64,000 nt of DNA, taken from positions 5,486,501 through 5,550,500 of the forward strand of contig NZ_JAQNDO010000001.1 of assembly GCF_028369105.1 (NCBI RefSeq), read 5' to 3'. The notes beneath the pieces were generated by a model. The model searched no databases and was not told the DNA's origin. It was given only the letters and a program-made list of their open reading frames with translations. The stretch is from Polyangium mundeleinium. Its GTDB lineage: Bacteria > Myxococcota_A > Polyangia > Polyangiales > Polyangiaceae. The position numbers and the translations under genes were made by a program. Positions 25,006-34,568 of the stretch are shown one piece after another; positions within the stretch are counted from its first letter, which is position 1; each line of letters begins with the position of its first letter.

Positions 25006-28000
25006 GGGGTTGGCGCAGATGATCAGGGCCCAGTTCTGGAGCGGGCCGGTGATGCCGCTCGAGTCGTCCACGGCGCGGAGCTTCCAGTTCCCCAGCGCGG
25101 ATGACATCCCGACGAGCGAGTTGAAGGATGTCTCGGGCGAGAAGCACCCGGTGTACGGCGCCGTGAAGCTCGTGTTCGTGATCGCGTTGGGGCAGGTCGA
25201 GTCGAAGACCGTGTTGATGAGGTCGTCGTTGCTGAGGCCGTTGTCGCTCGTCACGTCGAACGTGGTGTTGTTCGGCGAGATGAAACTGAGGTCCACGTCC
25301 GCCATGTAGTCGTGGTCCATGTTGACCAGCAGCGCCACGCGCGTGATCGTCCCCGTGGGGCCGACGGCGAGGGTGCTCGTGACGCCCGTGGTGTTGTTGT
25401 CCGGGATGCTCATCGGGGTATCGATCGACCTGTAGACGTGCAACCTCTGCCCGGCGGCGCACGCGGGGAAGTAGGCCGGCAGCGTGCAGTTGGGATCCGC
25501 AGCGTCGGTGAGCCCGTTCCCGTTGTTGTCGATGCCGTCGTTGCAGAGCGTCTCGAAGGCGGTGCACACGCTCGGGGTGCCGGTGCACTTGTAACCGGGC
25601 TCCATGACGCAGAGCGACGAGCAGCCGTCGCCGGAGTTCGCATTGCCGTCGTCGCACGTGTCGGTGCCGTCGATGATGCCGTTGCCGCAGGTCTTCACGC
25701 AGACGCTGGGCGTGCCGGTGCACTTGTAGCCCTGCTCGATGACACAACTAGGCGACGAGCAGCCGTCGCCGCTGGCCGTGTTGCCGTCGTCGCACGTCTC
25801 GCTGGCGTCGATGATGCCGTTGCCGCAGGTCGGCGTGCAGACGCTAGGCGTGCCGGTGCACTTGTAGCCCTGCTCGATGACACAACTCGTCGAGCAGCCG
25901 TCGCCGTTGTTCGTGTTGCCGTCGTCGCACGTCTCGCTGCCCGTGATCGCGCCGTTGCCGCAGAGCGCGGTGAACGTCACCTGGAGCTGGTAGGCGCCGA
26001 TGGTCCCGTTGTTGTCGTACTCCTCGACGCGCACATAGTACGTGCCCGGGGCGAGCTTGCGCGCCGCCGTGTCGGCCGACGCCGTCGGATCGATCAGGGA
26101 GCAGGTATTGATGCCGTCGTCGTCGTCCTCGATGATGACCGTCGTGCAGTTCGCCGCGAGGAGGAAGACCTTGGTGTCGTTCCCCGTCGTGCAGCTCCCC
26201 ACCGCCGGGACGAAGGTCTCGATCTTCACGTCCGCGACCGCGGGCACGGTGAACGAGTAGTGGTCCCTGTCGCCGACGGGGCTGATCTTGCCGGTGACCG
26301 CGAAGGGCGGCTTGAGCGGGCCGCTCGCGCTCGCGCACGCGGCGTTCGGCTCGGTCTCGACGAGGACGCAGGTGCTCGGCGTGCCGTAGCACGCGAAGAA
26401 CGGCTCGGATTGGCAGGTGGCGGTGCAGCCGTCGCCGGCCGTATGGTTGCCGTCGTCGCAGGTCTCGGCCGCCACGTTCACGTAGCCGTCGCCGCAGGTC
26501 GCCACGACGCAGCCCGGGAGGCAGGCGTCGTCGTCGTTCATGTTGCCGTCGTCGCACGCCTCGGTGCCGGCCGGGATGCCGTCGCCGCAGACCGTCTTGC
26601 AGACGCTCGGCTGGCCGGTGCACACGTACCCGAGCTGGGCCTTGCAGGTCGCGTCGCAGCCGTCGCCGGGGTTCGTGTTGCCGTCGTCGCAGGTCTCGGT
26701 GCCCTTCATGACGCCGTCGCCGCAGATCGGGGCGCAGACGTTCGGCGTGCCCGCGCAGGTCCAGCCCACCTCGAGCGCGCACGCGGCGTTGCAGCCGTCG
26801 CCGGCCACGGCGTTGCCGTCGTCGCAGGTCTCGGCGCCCGTGAGGATGCCGTCGCCGCAGAGCGAGAGGACGCAGACGTTCCCCGCGCAGATGTTGTTCG
26901 TGCAGTCGCCGTTCACGAGGCACGCCTTGCCGAGGTCGCAGGTCGGGCAGGTGCCGCCGCCGCAATCCGCGTCCGTCTCGGCGCCGTTCTTCACGGTATC
27001 CGTGCACGTCGGCACCTGGCAGAGTTTGCCCGTGCAGATGCCGCTCTGGCAATCGGCCGGCTGATTGCAGGCGAGGCCGTCGGCGCAGGGGCCACAATCC
27101 GCGCCGCCGCAGTCGACGCCGGTCTCGGTCCCGTTCTGGACCGTGTCCGTGCAGTTCGAGGCCTGGCAGATGCCCGTCGTGCAGACCGTGCTCGCGCAAT
27201 CCGAGTTCACCGAGCAAATGAGGCCGGCGGCGCAGGGCGAGCAGTTCGGACCGCCGCAGTCGACGTCCGTCTCGTTGTGGTTCGTGACCTCGTCCGTGCA
27301 GGTCGGCAAGCAAATCGAGCCCGAGCAGGAGCCGCCCACGCAGTCGCTGTCCTGCGCGCAGCCGAGGCCGGGACCGCAGGGGCTGCAGCTCGCGCCGCCG
27401 CAATCGACGTCCGTCTCGTCGCCATTCTCGACGGTATCCGTGCACGTGGGCGTCTGGCAGACGCCGGCGTTGCACACGCCGCTCTGGCAATCGGGGGCCA
27501 CCGTGCAGACGAGGCCGTCGGCGCAGGGGCCACAATCCGCGCCGCCGCAGTCGACGTCCGTCTCGGCGCCGTTCTTCACGGTGTCGCCGCACTCGGCGGG
27601 GACGCACTCGTTGTTCGCGCAGACGTTTTCGGGGCAGTCGGCGGGCGCGAGGCACTCGACGCACGTGCCCGCGCCGTCGCAGAGCTTGCCCTCGTTCGAG
27701 GTGCAGGCGTCGCCGGCCGCACGCGGCTTGTTCTCCGGCTGCCCCGCATTGCAGACGTCCTCGGTACAATCGTTCTGATCGTCGAGGACGTCGCTGTCGT
27801 CGTTCTCGAGCGTGAGCTTCCCCTGGCCGTCGCAAATCTCGCGGGCGCAGTCGCCGGGCATCTGCGTATCGCTCGGGGTGCCCATGGGGGCGAACGTTTC
27901 GCCACAGACGCGGTCCGTGCAGGTGCGCGTCCGGCAGACCGTGTCGGCGCCGGGGCAATCCGCGGGCGCCGAGCACGCGCCCATACCGCCCGCCCCGCCT

Positions 28001-28140
28001 TCACCCCCGGCGCCGCCGGTGGTGTCCGGGGGATCCGTGCTCTCGCAGCCCGCGCCCGCGCTCACGGCCATGAGGAGCGCGAAGGTCGCCGCGGCGTACC
28101 TTTTGATTCCCAAGCTTCTCCATCGACTCATGGGCGACAT
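25003..28140 (-). CDS. Large mosaic Cys-rich lipoprotein with DUF4215 repeats and P-domain
   Basis: A 1045-residue lipoprotein from the ATG at 28140, whose GGAGAAAGG site fits better than that of the ATG at 28131. The lipobox is GAGC (Cys32), followed by a Gly-rich linker. In order: a Cys-rich region (about 45-170), about five 40-residue units with TDVDCGG and CADGL-type Cys pairs (about 175-400), four DUF4215 units (CGDG...ETCDDGN...GDGC), then a beta-rich segment like a prepeptidase C-terminal domain (about 620-740). Three more DUF4215 units follow, and finally a proprotein-convertase P-domain (about 900-1045). The same parts are common in myxobacterial secreted proteins. No catalytic domain is visible, so it is probably an adhesin or surface scaffold. 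Confidence 0.85.
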   Translation of the reverse strand: MSPMSRWRSLGIKRYAAATFALLMAVSAGAGCESTDPPDTTGGAGGEGGAGGMGACSAPADCPGADTVCRTRTCTDRVCGETFAPMGTPSDTQMPGDCAREICDGQGKLTLENDDSDVLDDQNDCTEDVCNAGQPENKPRAAGDACTSNEGKLCDGAGTCVECLAPADCPENVCANNECVPAECGDTVKNGAETDVDCGGADCGPCADGLVCTVAPDCQSGVCNAGVCQTPTCTDTVENGDETDVDCGGASCSPCGPGLGCAQDSDCVGGSCSGSICLPTCTDEVTNHNETDVDCGGPNCSPCAAGLICSVNSDCASTVCTTGICQASNCTDTVQNGTETGVDCGGADCGPCADGLACNQPADCQSGICTGKLCQVPTCTDTVKNGAETDADCGGGTCPTCDLGKACLVNGDCTNNICAGNVCVLSLCGDGILTGAETCDDGNAVAGDGCNAACALEVGWTCAGTPNVCAPICGDGVMKGTETCDDGNTNPGDGCDATCKAQLGYVCTGQPSVCKTVCGDGIPAGTEACDDGNMNDDDACLPGCVVATCGDGYVNVAAETCDDGNHTAGDGCTATCQSEPFFACYGTPSTCVLVETEPNAACASASGPLKPPFAVTGKISPVGDRDHYSFTVPAVADVKIETFVPAVGSCTTGNDTKVFLLAANCTTVIIEDDDDGINTCSLIDPTASADTAARKLAPGTYYVRVEEYDNNGTIGAYQLQVTFTALCGNGAITGSETCDDGNTNNGDGCSTSCVIEQGYKCTGTPSVCTPTCGNGIIDASETCDDGNTASGDGCSSPSCVIEQGYKCTGTPSVCVKTCGNGIIDGTDTCDDGNANSGDGCSSLCVMEPGYKCTGTPSVCTAFETLCNDGIDNNGNGLTDAADPNCTLPAYFPACAAGQRLHVYRSIDTPMSIPDNNTTGVTSTLAVGPTGTITRVALLVNMDHDYMADVDLSFISPNNTTFDVTSDNGLSNDDLINTVFDSTCPNAITNTSFTAPYTGCFSPETSFNSLVGMSSALGNWKLRAVDDSSGITGPLQNWALIICANP

Positions 28141-28410
28141 GCCCTTTCTCCCGATCGGCGCCATGCCGGCGCGAGGGACCACACGGCCCGCCGCCCCCGG
28201 GGACGCCGGACTTTCCCGTTTGCCAACACGTGACCTCACCACAGGCGAAAAAACCGGTCAAGGGGTAGATCGGCCCGGAAGCACCCTCGGACACGCGTTT
28301 TCGGGGCTATGGCCGGCCTCGCCTTCGGCCGCATGCTCCCGCTTCGTGTCGACTCTGCGGTCTGCCCCACCCAACCCCTCGGCCTCGGTGGGGGGAACAC
28401 GAGCGTCGGA
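28141..28410. other. Gap upstream of the mosaic lipoprotein gene
   Basis: About 270 bp between two minus-strand genes. It should hold the promoter of the mosaic lipoprotein; I see no repeat or RNA gene in it. Confidence 0.4.
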
Positions 28411-29499
28411 TCAAGGCCGCGCGGGGGCGCCGGATTGTTTCTGCTTCAGGTAGAAGAAGTCCCGAGGTGCGGGCTTCGATACATATCCGGTCTTTGTGTA
28501 TTCGACCTTTTCGATGAGCGTCGAGACGACCGCGGGCGGGGTCGAATGGTCGTACAGGAGGAACCGTGTATACGACCAGTTGATGTCGAGCTCCGCGGCG
28601 GACGCGGCGCCGGCTGATTTCATCGCCGCCGCGAGATCACGCGCCCATACCCACTCGCCGATCGCGAAGAGGAGCGTCGTGCCGTCCTCGTGCAGGCCGA
28701 TCGCCGTGCGGCGAATCTCGCGATCGCCGCCCTCGGCCGCGCCCCAGAGCCGCGCCGTGTCCTCGGCCGGAAGCCGCGGGTGCAGCGCGCCGCCCTCGAT
28801 CAGGCAGGGCGGCGTCTGCCGGTAGGACCAGATCTCCGCGGTGACGGGCGCGAGCGCCGGGAAGCTCGCGATTCGCACGGACCCGTCCCCGAGCAGCGCC
28901 ACCGTGCAGCCGTCCTCTCGCGGCGCCAAAAAAACGTCGCCGTCGACCATCATCCCCCATTGGCCGTGCTTCGCCATGAACCCGCCATTGAACACCGCAA
29001 TCAGCGAAGGCAGATCCGCCGCGGGGACGAGGCCGGGTCGTCGATCTTTTGACACCACCGTCGACGTAGGCTCCTCCGTGCCTGCGACGAGGCGCAGGTC
29101 GACCCGGCGCAGATCGATCGCCACGAGGACGACATATGGGTGGGGTTTGATGGGGTGGGGGTGGACCATGGCGCGCGCGAGCGCGCCGGTGCCGCGCGCG
29201 GCGCCCTCCTCGATCGGCGTGAAGACACCGTCGCCGGGTTTGGCGGTGCGCGCGTGGGGCGGCGGGAACGCGGGGGGCGGAAAAGGAGGACCCGAATTCG
29301 TGGGAGCAGGAACCTTTGGTGCAGCAGCGGTCTCTGGAGGGCTCGGTTCCGCAGGCTTTGGCGGCGGCGTCACGACGGGCGGCGCCGCGGGGATCGCCGC
29401 GGATCGCGGCGGCGGCGCCGAATGATCGAGGGCAGGGGGCGTCCCGCCGCACCCGCAGGCGAGGATCGAAAGGAACCACGGGAAGAACCGACGGACCAT
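28411..29499 (-). CDS. Lipoprotein with NAGPA-like domain
   Basis: A 362-residue lipoprotein (lipobox ILACGC) with a Pro-rich linker to about residue 85. The body carries FNGGFMAKHGQWGMMVDG, then IGLHEDGTTLLFAIGEWVWA and a segment ASAAELDINWSYT. These resemble the phosphodiester glycosidase (NAGPA/exopolysaccharide) domain, where a conserved NGG and an LD-G-S block form the core. Here the last block reads LDINWS rather than LDGGGS, so activity may be altered. Divergent from the M36 protease gene across 268 bp. Confidence 0.7.
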   Translation of the reverse strand: MVRRFFPWFLSILACGCGGTPPALDHSAPPPRSAAIPAAPPVVTPPPKPAEPSPPETAAAPKVPAPTNSGPPFPPPAFPPPHARTAKPGDGVFTPIEEGAARGTGALARAMVHPHPIKPHPYVVLVAIDLRRVDLRLVAGTEEPTSTVVSKDRRPGLVPAADLPSLIAVFNGGFMAKHGQWGMMVDGDVFLAPREDGCTVALLGDGSVRIASFPALAPVTAEIWSYRQTPPCLIEGGALHPRLPAEDTARLWGAAEGGDREIRRTAIGLHEDGTTLLFAIGEWVWARDLAAAMKSAGAASAAELDINWSYTRFLLYDHSTPPAVVSTLIEKVEYTKTGYVSKPAPRDFFYLKQKQSGAPARP

Positions 29500-29767
29500 G
29501 CCCGGCCGCCATTAGCACAAGTCGCGCGCCGAGCACCTGAACTGCGAAAGAAAAGCAGCGCGGCGGGAATTTCCAAGCCGCGGGCGACGGAATCTTGCAT
29601 CATCGTCCGAATACGTGCGGAAGCGCGCGCCGGCCCGCGGAGAGACCATAACGTGCCGCGCAAATGTGCTTCCCTCTAGCGGGATAACCGAGTACGCCTA
29701 GCCCTTGCCCATCTCTCGCCCACTTCCCTTTCGAGGGCGAGAGCGTCTCCGTTGGTGGAGGAATTCG
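29500..29767. promoter_or_regulatory. Divergent promoter region of the NAGPA-like and M36 genes
   Basis: Both flanking genes start outward from this 268-bp gap, so it must hold two promoters. A GGAGG site lies near 29757-29761 for the plus-strand gene. I could not fix individual promoter elements. Confidence 0.5.
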
Positions 29768-32700
29768 ATGAAGCGCTCCGTTCGTTGTCTCACCATGCTC
29801 ACGGCGCTGGTCGGGGCTTCCTTCGCTCATGCGAAGGAGCTGCCGAACTTCGATGCTTCTTATCGCGCGCAGCCGACGCCCGCCGGGGCCCCGCGCATCT
29901 TACGGTCCCCCATCGGCGGACACGTCACCTCGGTGCATCCGCACTCGGGCGCCCCCACGTTCTTCTGGGCCGCGCGGGATCAGGCCGGCACGCAGGCGCT
30001 CGTCGCGAGCACGAAGCCCGACCTCGCCGCGCGCAAGGCGCTCGTCTCCGCGGCGGAGATGTTGAAGGTCCCCGAAGCCGCCATCCAGGGCACGGTCGTG
30101 CGTGAAATTCACGATCGCGGCGCGGGCGGCGTCGTCGTGCGCCTCGGCCAGGAGATCGACGGCGTCGAGGTCTTCCGCGGCGGCGCGAACGTCATGCTCG
30201 ATCGGAGCCACCGCCTCGTGGCGGCCGCGAACAACCTCCACCCGGCCGCGTTTGCCGGAAACAAGCGGGTATCGCGCACGTTCGTCGTGACACCCCAGGG
30301 CGCCCTCGCCAGCGCGTTCCGGGATTTCCACGGGACCGAGCTCCCCACGGCGAACCTCATCCCACGCGGGGAAAAAGGCCGTTACCAGACCTTTGATCTC
30401 CTGCCCGCGCAGGGGCACGCGCTGGGAGGCCCCGCGCGTGTGAAGAAGGTGTATTTCCCGCTGCCGGATCGCCTCGTTCCCGCGTACTACCTCGAAATCC
30501 GCCCGCGCGAGGTGGACCAGAAAAACGCGGGGCTCTACGGTTATGTGATCGCGGCCGACGACGGGCGTGTCCTTTATCGGCAGAACCTATCGCACGACGT
30601 GGTCTTCAATTACAGGGTATGGGCCGAAGCGAACGGCGACAAACGCCCCCTCGACGGCCCGCAGGCCGATTACACGCCGCACCCGACGGGCGTGCCCGAC
30701 GGCTCCCAGCCCGACTTCATCGCGCCGGTGCTGGTGTCGATGGATGGCTTCAACAAGAACCCCCAGGGCACCTTCGATCCGTGGCTGCCCTCCGGGGCGA
30801 CCGAGACGTCGGGCAACAACGTCGACGCGTACGCCGACCACTACCAGCCGGACGGCTTCAGCAATAACGACACGCGCCCGACCGTCACGTCCCCCGGCAC
30901 GTTCGATCGGACGTACGACGTGAACCTCACGCCGACGGCGAACCCGAACCAGATCATGGCCGCCACCACGCAGCTCTTCTACGTGACGAACTGGCTGCAC
31001 GATTACTGGTACGACTCGGGCTTCGACGAGGCCGCGGGCAACGCACAGAAGAGCAACTACGGCCGCGGCGGCGCGGAGGGGGATCCGCTCCGCGCCGAGG
31101 CGCAGGACGACGCGTTCCAGAGCCGCGACAACGCGAACATGCAGACGCCTGCGGACGGCGAGTCGCCGATCATGCAGATGTACCTCTGGACGGGCGCGTC
31201 CGCGCGCAGCCTCACGACGAACCCCGGCGGCAAGAACCACGGCACCGACGTGGCCGAGTTCGGGCAGCAGGTGTTCAACACGACCGGCGCCCTCTCGCTC
31301 GTCAACGACCAGTCCACGGCCACGACGAACGAGACGCCCGGCACCTTCGGCGACGGCTGCCAGTCCATCAAGAACAACGTGTCCGGCAAGATCGTCGTCA
31401 TCGATCGCGGCTCCTGCACGTTCAAGCAGAAGGCCGTGAACGCGCAGGCCGCGGGCGCGATCGGCATGATCCTCGCGAACAACGTGAACGAGCCGGCCCC
31501 GCCGTACATGCCGAACGGGCAGCCGAACGGGACCGTGACGCTCCCGGTCCTGTCCATCACGCTCGAGTCGGCCGCGGCGATCAAGCTGGCGATGATGGGC
31601 GGCGACGTGACGGCCACGATGGTCCGCTCGGCCACGGGCGTCGAGCGCGACGGCACGATCGACAACCACATCGTCGCGCACGAGTGGGGCCATTACCTGC
31701 ACAACCGGCTCGCGTACTGCGGCGCCAACATGTGCGGCGGCATGGGCGAGGGCTGGGGCGACACGGTCGCCCTCCACATGACGCTGCGCGAGGGCGACGA
31801 TCTCGACGGCGTCTTCGGCATGAGCGTCTACGCCACGGCCTCGCTCGGCGACAGCGGCTACTACGGCATCCGGCGTGTCCCGTACTCGACCGACATGACG
31901 AAGAACGGCCTGACCTACCGGCACATCGTCGACAACGAGGCGCTGCCGGATCATCCGATGGCCGTGGTCCCCGCACCGAACTCCGAGGTGCACAACGCCG
32001 GCGAGGTGTGGGCGACGATGATGTTCGAGGCGACGATCGCCCTCCTCAAGCGCAGCCAGGAGCCGGGCGCTCCCTACGACTTCGAAGGGGCTCGCCGGCG
32101 CATGGCCGACTACATCGTCACGTCGCTGAAGATGGTGCCGCCGGACGCGACGTACCTCGAGCAGCGCGACGCGATCCTCTCGGCCGCGTTCGCGGTCGAC
32201 GTGAAGGACATGGAGGTCCTCGCCAAGGCCTTCGCCAAGCGCGGCGCGGGCTCGTGCGCGGTCTCGCCGGAGCGCGACTCCGGTGACAACGTGGGCGTGG
32301 TCGAGAGCTTCGAGGTCAAGGCTTCGGTCTCCGATCTCGCGGGCGGGCTCGACGACGCCGTGCAGTCCTGCGACGCCGACGGGCGCCTCGACGCCCAGGA
32401 GACGGGCCGCGTGACGATCGAGCTGAAGAACACGGGCGTCGTGCCGCTCACGGACGCGGTCGCGAGCGTGACGGCGCAGCAGGCGGGCCTCTCGTTCCCG
32501 AAGGGCACGCAGGTGCAGTTCGGCACGGTCCCGCCCTTCGGGACGGCGAAGACCACGATCGACGTGGCCCTCGACGGCTCGGTCGCCGGCATCAGCTCGG
32601 TGAAGCTCGACATCGCCGTGACGAGCGCGCAGACGTGCGAGCCCAAGTCGACGCTCGTCGAGGTGCCGTACATCAACTACGACAACGTGCCGGCGTCGGC

Positions 32701-33763
32701 CACGATCGAGAGCGCCGAGAGCGACATCGAGACGTGGAAGAAGTCGGGCGACGGCGCCGATCGGGTCTGGAGACGCATCCAGAACGGCCCGCCGAACCAC
32801 GTCTTCCACGGCGTGGACCTCGGCAGCATGAGCGACACCTCGTTCGAGTCGCCGGTGATCGTCGCGGGCCCCGGGCCGCTCACGATCACGATGAAGCACC
32901 GCCACGAGTTCGAGGTGGGCCCGCCGCCGCAGGGCGGTGGGTCCGTCAACTACGACGGCGCGGTCCTCGAGATCTCGACGAACGACGGGCAGAGCTGGCA
33001 GGACGCGAGCCAGTTCGCGAACGTGCCCTACACCGGCCAAATCACGGACATCTCCGACAACCCGCTCGGCAAGCGGCAAGGCTTCACGAACCGGAACGCG
33101 GCGTGGCCGGGCTTCAGCACGATGACGCTGAACTTCGGCACCTCGCTCGCCGGCAAGTCGTTCAAGTTGCGCTTCCGCATCGGCACCGATCCGGCGGCCG
33201 GCGCGTACGGCTGGGAGATCGACGACATCGACGTGAAGGGCGCGGTGAACAAGCCGTTCGCGTCGATCGTGGAGGACAGCACGAACTGCGTGGGCCTGCC
33301 CGTGGCGAACGCCGGCGCGGACCTCGTGGTGTCAGGTGGTGATCAGGTCGAGCTCGATGGTTCGAAGAGCAGCGATCCGGAGGGCGACAAGCTGACGTTC
33401 AAGTGGACGCAGTCGGAAGGGCCCGAGGTCGCGCTCGTGGGAGGCGACCAGCCGAGGCCGACGTTCGTCGCGCCCGACGTTCAGGCCGAGACGACGCTCA
33501 CGTTCCAGCTCACCGTCTCCGACGGCAAGGGCCTGGCGAGCGACCTCGTGAAGGTCACCGTTCTGCCGGGCACGGGGAGCAGCGGCGACGGCGGCGCGGG
33601 CGCCGGCGGCAACCCGGGCGTCGGCCCGATCATCGTCGAAGACGGTGGTTGCGGCTGCGCGGTCGTGGGTGACGAGCAGAAGAGCCCGGCCCTGCCTGCG
33701 GCGGCGGCCCTCGGCCTGCTCGGCGCGGTGTTCGCGCGGCTGCGTCGCCGGAACCGCAACTGA
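29768..33763 (+). CDS. M36 (fungalysin-like) metalloprotease with PA, PKD-like and MYXO-CTERM tail
   Basis: A 1331-residue secreted protease from the ATG at 29768, preceded by GGAGG. A Sec signal (to about 22) and a long propeptide precede the catalytic domain. The zinc site is H638-E639-x-x-H642 (HEWGHYLHNRL) with E661 in GGMGEGWGD. A protease-associated domain is inserted at about 535-600 (SGKIVVIDRGSCTFKQ). Beta-sandwich segments follow, then a PKD-like domain at about 1180-1275 (ANAGADLVVSGG, LDGSKSSDPEGD). The tail has GGCGCAVVG, a hydrophobic helix and RLRRRNRN, matching a MYXO-CTERM sorting signal. That predicts surface anchoring or release by the myxobacterial sorting enzyme. It probably degrades prey or environmental protein. 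Confidence 0.92.
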   Translation: MKRSVRCLTMLTALVGASFAHAKELPNFDASYRAQPTPAGAPRILRSPIGGHVTSVHPHSGAPTFFWAARDQAGTQALVASTKPDLAARKALVSAAEMLKVPEAAIQGTVVREIHDRGAGGVVVRLGQEIDGVEVFRGGANVMLDRSHRLVAAANNLHPAAFAGNKRVSRTFVVTPQGALASAFRDFHGTELPTANLIPRGEKGRYQTFDLLPAQGHALGGPARVKKVYFPLPDRLVPAYYLEIRPREVDQKNAGLYGYVIAADDGRVLYRQNLSHDVVFNYRVWAEANGDKRPLDGPQADYTPHPTGVPDGSQPDFIAPVLVSMDGFNKNPQGTFDPWLPSGATETSGNNVDAYADHYQPDGFSNNDTRPTVTSPGTFDRTYDVNLTPTANPNQIMAATTQLFYVTNWLHDYWYDSGFDEAAGNAQKSNYGRGGAEGDPLRAEAQDDAFQSRDNANMQTPADGESPIMQMYLWTGASARSLTTNPGGKNHGTDVAEFGQQVFNTTGALSLVNDQSTATTNETPGTFGDGCQSIKNNVSGKIVVIDRGSCTFKQKAVNAQAAGAIGMILANNVNEPAPPYMPNGQPNGTVTLPVLSITLESAAAIKLAMMGGDVTATMVRSATGVERDGTIDNHIVAHEWGHYLHNRLAYCGANMCGGMGEGWGDTVALHMTLREGDDLDGVFGMSVYATASLGDSGYYGIRRVPYSTDMTKNGLTYRHIVDNEALPDHPMAVVPAPNSEVHNAGEVWATMMFEATIALLKRSQEPGAPYDFEGARRRMADYIVTSLKMVPPDATYLEQRDAILSAAFAVDVKDMEVLAKAFAKRGAGSCAVSPERDSGDNVGVVESFEVKASVSDLAGGLDDAVQSCDADGRLDAQETGRVTIELKNTGVVPLTDAVASVTAQQAGLSFPKGTQVQFGTVPPFGTAKTTIDVALDGSVAGISSVKLDIAVTSAQTCEPKSTLVEVPYINYDNVPASATIESAESDIETWKKSGDGADRVWRRIQNGPPNHVFHGVDLGSMSDTSFESPVIVAGPGPLTITMKHRHEFEVGPPPQGGGSVNYDGAVLEISTNDGQSWQDASQFANVPYTGQITDISDNPLGKRQGFTNRNAAWPGFSTMTLNFGTSLAGKSFKLRFRIGTDPAAGAYGWEIDDIDVKGAVNKPFASIVEDSTNCVGLPVANAGADLVVSGGDQVELDGSKSSDPEGDKLTFKWTQSEGPEVALVGGDQPRPTFVAPDVQAETTLTFQLTVSDGKGLASDLVKVTVLPGTGSSGDGGAGAGGNPGVGPIIVEDGGCGCAVVGDEQKSPALPAAAALGLLGAVFARLRRRNRN

Positions 33764-33767
33764 CCCG

Positions 33768-34568
33768 TCACGGGCTGGAGGCGGCGGCCCGCTGCGCCGC
33801 TGCCTCCAGCGCCTTCTGCCAGTCCCCCCGCATCGAAGCGCTCACCGTGTGCCCCACGCCGGGGTAGGTGGTGAGCTCCGCCGAAAAGCCCACCGCGACG
33901 AGCGCGCGTACGGTCTCGGTCGCGCCGGCGTGCGGCACCATCGTGTCCGCGTCGCCGTGGAACGCGTGGACGGGCGGCGCGAGTTTTCCCATGGGCCACG
34001 CGCTCGGGTAGAGCGGCGGCGCGAGCAAGCCGGCGAGGGGAAGCGCCTCGCCGACGCGCTCGGGGTGTTTGACCGCGAGCGTGAAGCTCAGCATGCCTCC
34101 CTGGGAAAATCCCGTCACGATCGGCCGGCCGCGCGTCGGCCGTGTTCGTTCGAGCTCCTCCAGCATCGCCGCGAGCCCGTCGGCCGCGAGCGACGTGCCC
34201 TCCGCGAGTTTTGCCGGATCTCGACGCGCGAGCGGGAACCAGGAGAAGCCGTCGCTGTAGGGCGAGGTCCCGTACGGAACGACGACCCGCATGCGACCTT
34301 CGATGCGATCGAACAGCCGAACGAACGACTCCGGACGATCGCCGAGCCCGTGGATCGCCACCACGAGCGGCAACCGTTCCGTCGCGGCAGCGCCGCCCGT
34401 CACGCGTTCGAGGTAGCGGATTCCGGCGGCTTCGGGCGGCCCGGACGCGGGCTTCGCCTCGGTCCGTGGGGCCGCGCTGCCCGGCGGAGGCTCCGGCGGC
34501 GTGTCTCGCCCGCACGCGGGCGCGAGAAGCACGAGCGCGAGGAAGATGCTGCCCGTCGCGCGGATCAT
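33768..34568 (-). CDS. Phospholipase/carboxylesterase-type lipoprotein
   Basis: A 266-residue lipoprotein from the ATG at 34568 (lipobox LAPAC). It has the alpha/beta-hydrolase layout: VVAIHGLGD (oxyanion region), nucleophile elbow GFSQGG, acid in HGDADTMVP and histidine in GVGHTVS. This matches phospholipase/carboxylesterase or feruloyl-esterase-like hydrolases. Its ATG overlaps the stop of the 1151-residue membrane protein by 4 bp, so the two are co-translated. A hairpin follows its convergent end with the M36 gene. Confidence 0.88.
   Translation of the reverse strand: MIRATGSIFLALVLLAPACGRDTPPEPPPGSAAPRTEAKPASGPPEAAGIRYLERVTGGAAATERLPLVVAIHGLGDRPESFVRLFDRIEGRMRVVVPYGTSPYSDGFSWFPLARRDPAKLAEGTSLAADGLAAMLEELERTRPTRGRPIVTGFSQGGMLSFTLAVKHPERVGEALPLAGLLAPPLYPSAWPMGKLAPPVHAFHGDADTMVPHAGATETVRALVAVGFSAELTTYPGVGHTVSASMRGDWQKALEAAAQRAAASSP
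33775..33809. terminator. Bidirectional terminator-like hairpin between convergent genes
   Basis: CTGGAGGCGGCGG pairs with CGCCGCTGCCTCCAG with two mismatches, inside the last codons of the esterase and just after the M36 stop at 33763. The genes are only 4 bp apart, so this may serve both. Confidence 0.4.

Noticed and set aside
25312-28233. A plus-strand open frame of about 973 codons
   Set aside because: Antisense to the Cys-rich mosaic lipoprotein; its periodicity mirrors the sense repeats and no domain is visible.
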